From Actinomycetes bacterium (lineage in GTDB: Bacteria; Actinomycetota; Acidimicrobiia; Acidimicrobiales; Palsa-688), in the NCBI GenBank assembly GCA_021811865.1, contig JAKAQB010000138.1, forward strand, positions 1-6,038: a stretch of DNA of 6,038 nucleotides, read 5' to 3'. The translations under genes were made by a program, and so were the position numbers. The notes below the pieces were generated by a model that saw only the letters and a list, made by a program, of their open reading frames with translations, searched no databases and was not told the origin of the DNA. Shown here one piece after another: positions 1 through 3,521 of this stretch. Position 1 is the first letter of the stretch. The number at the start of each line of letters is the position of its first letter.

Positions 1-69
1 GCCCCCCTCGAACAAGGAGAGAACCACTTTGAAAGCCTAAAACCCCGGCGGATGAAGTAGGGTGTGTTG

Positions 70-1044
70 CTAGTCAACCTGTCCACCAGATCGGATCAGG
101 CCCAGGGTGAGCACCTTCTTCAGCCCCTCGCGGGCCCGGACGGGATCCGGGTGCGCGAAAAACTTCGCGAAGCCCGCGTGCTCCCGCCGGCCCATCGCGA
201 GAAGCTCCCGGCACTCCGCGCAGCTCTCGGCGTGGAGCTCGACTCCCTCCCGCCGCTCGGCGTCCAGGTCGCCCACGAGGTAGTCGACGATCAGCGCGAT
301 CGCCTCCTCCCGGTGCTCCGGCCACTCCTCGATCGAGGGCGTCCTCGCCGCCGCCGCGAAGAGCCGGTCCACCGAGTCGAAGCGGTCGCCGCGCACGAGC
401 GGCGGCACCTCGCGCCCCGCCGCCCGCAGCCGCTGGACCGAATCCCGGATGCGCCCCAGCTGGTCGTCCAGCAGCCCCGTGAGCGCCGAGCGCAAGCGGA
501 CGATCTTCCGGCACTCTTCGCAGCCCGTGCCCAGGTGGACCTTCACCTTGATCCGGAGGGAGGGGTGGAGGAAGCGCCCACCGGCCTCGAGGTCGTCCTG
601 GTAGCAGCCAATCTCGGCCTGGCTCGGGTGCCAGTACGGCGCCGCCGCCGCGAAGATCGCCTCCATCCGATCGATGCTGTCCAGCCCCTCGCCGATCTTT
701 TGGGGATCGAGCCCCACCGCGCGCAGCCGCGCCCCGGCGTCGTCGAGCATCGCGAGGAACACGGCGGCGTTTGCCTTCTTGCTCCGCTCGCGGCACCTCG
801 CGCAGCCCTCCATGTGCGCGCTCACCCTGGCGCGCAGCTCCTCCGAGAGCGGCTCCGAGTCGTCCGCCGGCTCGCCCTCGAAGCGGACGAGCAGCCCTTC
901 GTCGGGTGCCAGCGCAGCACGGCCTACGACCTCTTCCTCGGCGCGGCCCGATACTCCCCCGGCGCCCAGACCGAGCGTCGCGTGCGGGACGAGGCGCGCG
1001 CAAGGGTCACGGCTTCTTCCCCTTGCGCGGCGTGCCCTCACCAA
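70..1044 (-). CDS. Triple zf-HC2/anti-sigma-like zinc-finger protein, 5' end probably not native
   Basis: The product is a soluble protein of up to 324 residues with no membrane segment. It has three metal-binding-type modules: H77-C81-C84, H170-C175-C178 (four residues between H and C instead of three) and H271-C275-C278. Each follows a short helical stretch, like the ZAS/zf-HC2 fold of anti-sigma factors. A spacer is also duplicated: an LDSIDR..IFAAAA segment near 121-135 resembles FDSVDRLFAAAA at 222-233, so the protein probably grew by internal duplication. zf-HC2 proteins usually bind zinc and a sigma factor or another partner; the partner here is unknown and no sigma gene is visible. 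The start is doubtful. The only in-frame starts are TTG 1044 and GTG 1041; both lie inside the 3' end of rhuM and lack a Shine-Dalgarno. Residues 29-50 come from the 64-bp repeat, and convincing homology begins only near residue 46. The native 5' end was probably replaced by the repeat. The stop is TAG at 70-72. Confidence 0.6.
   Translation of the reverse strand: MVRARRARGRSRDPCARLVPHATLGLGAGGVSGRAEEEVVGRAALAPDEGLLVRFEGEPADDSEPLSEELRARVSAHMEGCARCRERSKKANAAVFLAMLDDAGARLRAVGLDPQKIGEGLDSIDRMEAIFAAAAPYWHPSQAEIGCYQDDLEAGGRFLHPSLRIKVKVHLGTGCEECRKIVRLRSALTGLLDDQLGRIRDSVQRLRAAGREVPPLVRGDRFDSVDRLFAAAARTPSIEEWPEHREEAIALIVDYLVGDLDAERREGVELHAESCAECRELLAMGRREHAGFAKFFAHPDPVRAREGLKKVLTLGLIRSGGQVD
896..959. 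repeat. 64-bp direct repeat, copy 1
   Basis: This stretch matches 2361-2424 at 61 of 64 positions, in the same orientation; the mismatches are at 921, 923 and 936. A further 13-bp block, GGGACGAGGCGCG (986-998), matches the bases directly after copy 2 (2425-2437), so copy 1 carries a 26-bp insertion at 960-985. It lies over the 5' end of the zinc-finger reading frame. The minus-strand frame used here differs from the one used across copy 2, so it is not a conserved minus-strand peptide. Confidence 0.9.
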
Positions 1045-2068
1045 GGCGCTTGGTCTCGACCACGACGCGATCGAAGTCGCTCTCGAAGAGGCGGTCCTGC
1101 GCGATGCGGTACTTCTCGAACTCGCTCTCGGCGTGCGCCCTGGCGATCTCCGCGGTCACCTTCCCGGCGTCTTGCAGCACCTCGCGATCGGTTGCGGCCA
1201 GGAAGCGGTTCAGCCGCACCTCCCAGTCCTGCATCGTCATGGGGATCTTGCGGAGCGCCATGTCCTCGCCGACGTCGAGGTAGGCGTTCACCAGCCGCGA
1301 GAGCTGCGCGAGTTCCGACTCGGTCAGGCAGTTCTTCGCCACGGCCACGTCGCACTTCTGGATCTTCCCGTGGGGCGCGTCGGTCCAGGGGTGGAGCCCC
1401 ATGTGCTCCTTGGTGGGGTCGGCGCGGTCGACGATGACCTCGGCGGCGGTCTGCCCGTGAATGGCCCAGTGCAGCTTGTTCTGCACGGTGGCGAAGAAGC
1501 GCTTGGTGGCCTGCGCCGTCACATCGTAGTCAACCGAGGTGGCGTAGATGTCGGTGATCTTCTGGTAGAACTTGCGCTCCGACAGCCGGATCTCTCGGAC
1601 GCGCTGGAGCTGCTCCTCGAAGTATCGATCGCCAAGGACAGAGCCGCCGCGCTTCAGGCGCTCGTCGTCCATCGCGAAGCCCTTGATGGTGAACTCCTCG
1701 ACGACGCGCGTCGCCCACTTGCGGAACTGCACCGCGCGCTCGGAGTTGACCTTGTAGCCGACGGCGATGATGGCCGAGAGGTTGTAGTGCTTGGCGTCGT
1801 AGGCCTTGCCGTCGGCGGCAGTGATTCGAAACCTTTGGATAACTGCGTCCTCCTCCAGCTCGCCGTCCGTGAAGATGCTCTTCAGATGGTAGTTGATGGT
1901 TCGCACGTCGACGTCGTAGAGCTGCGCCATCATCTTCTGGCTGAGCCAAACGTTCTCGTCGGCGTAGACCGCCTCGACGCCGCCCGTGCCGCTCGCCGCC
2001 ACGAAGGTCAGGTACTCGGCCGCCGAGGAGCGCACGAGGGACGTGGGCGGCTTCTTCTTGCGGGTCAT
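1007..2068 (-). CDS. rhuM: RhuM-family protein (Virulence_RhuM)
   Basis: This is a complete 353-residue protein, close to the usual length of the RhuM family first named from a Salmonella pathogenicity island. The N-terminal half (about 38-125) is the DNA-binding-like part. It has WLSQKMMAQLYDVDVRTINYHL (41-62), a helix-turn-helix-like segment related to KilA-N/BRO-type domains, then the family signature YNLSAIIAVGYKVNS (95-109) and RAVQFRKWAT (111-120). The C-terminal half carries FFATVQNKLHWAIHGQTAAE (191-210) and EHMGL (221-225), also typical of RhuM, and ends in a basic tail. The molecular activity of RhuM is not established; the family is common on mobile islands, often beside type I restriction-modification genes, and is suspected of a toxin or defence role. 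ATG 2068 is chosen because a GGAG lies seven bases upstream and the start overlaps the preceding stop as ATGA, implying translational coupling. An in-frame extension to 2338 exists but is only the shadow of the upstream ATPase fragment. The gene sits between the two copies of the 64-bp repeat. Confidence 0.88.
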   Translation of the reverse strand: MTRKKKPPTSLVRSSAAEYLTFVAASGTGGVEAVYADENVWLSQKMMAQLYDVDVRTINYHLKSIFTDGELEEDAVIQRFRITAADGKAYDAKHYNLSAIIAVGYKVNSERAVQFRKWATRVVEEFTIKGFAMDDERLKRGGSVLGDRYFEEQLQRVREIRLSERKFYQKITDIYATSVDYDVTAQATKRFFATVQNKLHWAIHGQTAAEVIVDRADPTKEHMGLHPWTDAPHGKIQKCDVAVAKNCLTESELAQLSRLVNAYLDVGEDMALRKIPMTMQDWEVRLNRFLAATDREVLQDAGKVTAEIARAHAESEFEKYRIAQDRLFESDFDRVVVETKRLGEGTPRKGKKP

Positions 2069-2385
2069 GCCGCGTCTCCGGAAGGCCTCTCGATGTCCTG
2101 CGGGAACGACGACTCGTCTACGTCTGGCTCCTCGTAGACGAGCAGCGGCGAATCGATGAGGACGAAATTCGGGAACGGCCGCTGGTCCTCCACGCAGAGG
2201 TGAAGGAGTGCGAGGTTGAACGCCGCCCGCGTGATGGCCCGCCCGCCCTCGCCGTGGCTCTTCCGCGCGCGACCAGAGATGGCCACGTCCTGGTCGTTCT
2301 CGCTGAAGGAGACGCGATCGAGGTCGGGGAAGTGCCACGCCTTCAGGAGCGCCTCGACTTCCTTCGTCGGGTGCCAGCGCAGCAC
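2065..2385 (-). pseudogene. C-terminal fragment of an SMC/RecF-like AAA ATPase
   Basis: The 106-residue reading frame holds only the end of a P-loop ATPase. SHGEGGRAITRAAFNLALL (43-61) resembles the ABC-type signature helix of SMC/RecN-like proteins, and FVLIDSPLLVYEEPD (74-88) is a Walker B strand with D78. No Walker A is present, so it cannot hydrolyse ATP alone. The 5' side ends abruptly at the 64-bp repeat: the first eight or so codons belong to the repeat, and an in-frame stop lies just upstream of the GTG at 2385. The 3' side is also short. Relatives continue after the FPQDI position with a DVK.AFY-type helix and a further strand, whereas here the frame ends in ERPSGDAA. The adjacent frame reads HREAFRRR straight into rhuM, so a frameshift or deletion near 2090 may have fused the remnant to the rhuM start. 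Its stop overlaps the rhuM ATG (ATGA). Such ATPases often occur in defence islands; this copy looks dead, though it could still be translated and so couple rhuM translation. Confidence 0.72.
2076..2079 (-). promoter_or_regulatory. Ribosome binding site of rhuM
   Basis: On the minus strand the sequence reads GGAG, then seven bases, then the rhuM ATG (2068-2066). It lies inside the last codons of the ATPase fragment. Together with the ATGA stop/start overlap it fixes the rhuM start and suggests coupled translation. Confidence 0.6.
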
Positions 2386-2424
2386 CGTCTACGACCTCTT
2401 TCTCGGCGCGGCCCGATACTCCCC
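2361..2424. repeat. 64-bp direct repeat, copy 2
   Basis: This is the partner of 896-959 (61/64 identical, 1465 bp apart, same orientation), with the 13-bp extension GGGACGAGGCGCG following directly at 2425-2437. Native ATPase sequence stops at its left edge. Read on the plus strand, two of the three mismatches fall at third codon positions of a shared peptide, FVGCQRST(A/V) followed by YDLFLGAARYSPG; the third is the A/V change. The repeat could be a copied piece of a gene read left to right, but no full-length gene in that frame exists here. Confidence 0.9.
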
Positions 2425-2527
2425 GGGACGAGGCGCGTGGGGCGCGGGGGCTCGAGGGCGCCGGACCGGCGTCGGGTGCGAGTGCTGGTGGGCATGCGGC
2501 CTCCCCTCCCAGGGAGCGTACACCAAC

Positions 2528-2545
2528 CGGCCGCAGATGCGGCCG
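2528..2545. other. 7-bp hairpin with AGAT loop
   Basis: CGGCCGC and GCGGCCG pair perfectly around an AGAT tetraloop. It lies at the place where an anticodon arm would be expected upstream of the tRNA-like 3' end. The even symmetry cannot give a normal 7-base anticodon loop, and no plausible anticodon is seen. It may be an independent structure or the scar of a deletion in an anticodon arm. Confidence 0.4.
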
Positions 2546-2559
2546 TCAATCACCGGGGC

Positions 2560-2587
2560 GGGGGTTCGACTCCTGCGCGGGGAGCCA
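2560..2587 (+). other. tRNA-Asn-like 3' end (T-arm, acceptor strand, CCA); candidate attachment-site remnant
   Basis: The order and spacing match the 3' part of a tRNA exactly: five bases of T-stem (2560-2564), a T-loop TTCGACT (2565-2571), CCTGC (2572-2576), the seven-base acceptor strand GCGGGGA (2577-2583), discriminator G (2584) and an encoded CCA (2585-2587). U1-A72 with G73 and a GGGGAGCCA end is the pattern of bacterial tRNA-Asn. One T-stem position is mismatched (G-G). A possible 5' acceptor strand, TCCCCTC, lies at 2502-2508 with one mismatch, but no D-arm and no GTT anticodon loop can be found between, so I do not call a functional tRNA. A 3' tRNA fragment followed by a terminator is the usual scar of an integrative element that inserted into the tRNA's 3' end; this interpretation is inferred. 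Confidence 0.5.
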
Positions 2588-2630
2588 TTCTTCCGCCGCG
2601 CCAACCCGCGGCGGCAGCGCCGTACACAGG

Positions 2631-2656
2631 AGCCCCGCGAGGCGACTCGCGGGGCT
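2631..2656. terminator. Perfect 11-bp hairpin, likely transcription terminator
   Basis: AGCCCCGCGAG and CTCGCGGGGCT are exact inverted repeats around a GCGA loop, giving a very stable stem. It is followed by TTCGCCC rather than a clear U-tract, so it is not a textbook rho-independent terminator, but strong stems with poor U-tracts are common in high-GC genomes. Its position 43 bases after the CCA of the tRNA-like sequence is typical of a tRNA-gene terminator on the plus strand. It could also work from the other strand. Confidence 0.6.
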
Positions 2657-2817
2657 TCGCCCTGAAAGCGCCAGCGTTCGCGGGCTTCTGCGCGAGGGCG
2701 CCGCCGCGGGCGCGATCGCGAACGCCGATCCTGAGAACGCCCGCGCGGCCGGCGCAACCCCCGCGGCGGCGCGATCGAGCTCTCTGGAGGCGCCCGCAGG
2801 TCGAGAACGGCAGAGAG

Positions 2818-2858
2818 CGGTTAACAGGTCGGCACGGTCGGGAGGGGCCGGTTAACAG
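2818..2858. repeat. Paired CGGTTAACAG element upstream of vsr
   Basis: CGGTTAACAG occurs at 2818-2827 and again at 2849-2858, a start-to-start spacing of 31 bp or about three helical turns. Each copy contains the palindrome GTTAAC in otherwise very GC-rich DNA. The pair ends 31 bases before the vsr ATG, where an operator or promoter would be expected. No clear -35/-10 pair was identified. A regulatory role is inferred from spacing and position only. Confidence 0.4.
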
Positions 2859-2889
2859 CGCCTCCGGTGGCGAGTAGAATGCGACCTCG

Positions 2890-3521
2890 ATGAAGCCCCG
2901 CCAGCGCACGCGCACCACGCCCTCGTTCGCGGGGCTGCAATCGGCCTCGGAGAGCGCGTCCACGGCGGCACGAGGCGCCAGCGCGAAGACGAATACCCGC
3001 TGCGAGCTTGCCCTCCGGCGCGAGCTCTGGCGTCGCGGTTGTCGCTACAGCCTGCACGTTCCCGAGTTGCCGGACGCCCGGACATCGTGTTCCCGAGGCA
3101 TCGTCTCGTGATCTTCTGCGACGGCGACTTTTGGCATGGACGCGATTTGGAGCACCGGCTCGTGAAGCTCGCCCGAGGCCACACCTCGAGATACTGGGTC
3201 GCGAAGGTTCGGCGGAACGTCGAACGTGACCGTCAACAGACGTGCACGCTGCATGAGGCTGGCTGGACGGTGATGCGTGCCTGGGAGACCGATGTTCTGC
3301 GCCGAACGATGGAGATTGTAGACGACGTCGTCGCCGCTCTGGCTCGCGCCACGACCGACGCGACTCGTCATGCCACCTCCGCGTCGTCCTCCCCATCGCG
3401 TTCCGTCGTGGGGAGTGTCGCAGGGGATTCCGATTCGAATCTTCCGGCTAGCGTCGGTGGGATCCACCAACCGAGCATCGCCTGGGGGACCTCTCCCAAG
3501 GTGACGGCCTCAACCTCGTAG
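2890..3521 (+). pseudogene. vsr: Very-short-patch repair endonuclease (Vsr), broken by a one-base deletion
   Basis: Vsr endonucleases nick 5' of the T in T:G mismatches made by deamination of 5-methylcytosine, and normally accompany a cytosine methyltransferase. The first frame (ATG 2890) gives the N-terminal part, with TRCELALRRELWRRGCRYSLH (36-56) leading to VPELP. The frame then shifts at 3071/3072, where one base is missing. The next frame continues at once with GRPDIVF (catalytic-type Asp65 in the restored protein), VIFCDGDFWHGRD (74-86, His83), YWVAKVRRNVERDR (102-115) and AWETD (131-135). NVERDR and FWH match E. coli Vsr. Without correction the first frame ends at 3111 as a 73-residue stub without the catalytic His, so the gene is either inactive or carries a sequencing error. 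An in-frame TAG just upstream excludes an earlier start; the Shine-Dalgarno is weak. Homology ends near 3350, but the frame runs to 3521, overlapping the opposite gene's 3' end by 154 bp. A methyltransferase partner is not in the window. Confidence 0.8.

Larger units (their letters stand above)
2438..2889. other. Non-coding stretch between the rhuM region and vsr
   Basis: I see no convincing protein gene here. All open frames are GC-driven shadows without recognisable motifs. The stretch contains a 7-bp hairpin (2528-2545), a tRNA-Asn-like 3' end (2560-2587), a perfect terminator-type hairpin (2631-2656) and a paired CGGTTAACAG element (2818-2858). The remaining parts, 2657-2817 and 2438-2500, are very GC-rich and show nothing identifiable. 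Confidence 0.6.

Noticed and set aside
1..69. Possible gene end or terminator at the left edge
   Set aside because: The region is short, and I found no hairpin with a U-tract, no start signal and no recognisable coding sequence.
64..1437. Long plus-strand open frame (457 codons) across the zinc-finger gene and the 3' end of rhuM
   Set aside because: It is antisense to two supported minus-strand genes, has low-complexity Arg/Pro-rich sequence and no recognisable domain; a GC-driven shadow frame.
674..2137. 487-codon plus-strand open frame opposite rhuM
   Set aside because: It is the antisense of rhuM, whose minus-strand product is clearly recognisable; the plus-strand peptide has no motifs.
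2069..2338. In-frame N-terminal extension of rhuM to 2338
   Set aside because: The extension is Arg/Pro-rich and overlaps the ATPase fragment in another frame; the GGAG and ATGA overlap support ATG 2068.
2502..2587. A complete functional tRNA gene
   Set aside because: The T-arm and acceptor end fit, but the D-arm and a 7-base anticodon loop cannot be built, and two stem positions mismatch.
3045..3470. Minus-strand gene starting at the ATGA overlap after the drmE-like stop
   Set aside because: The ATGA at 3369-3372 looks like coupling, but the frame is antisense to conserved Vsr motifs and has no recognisable content.
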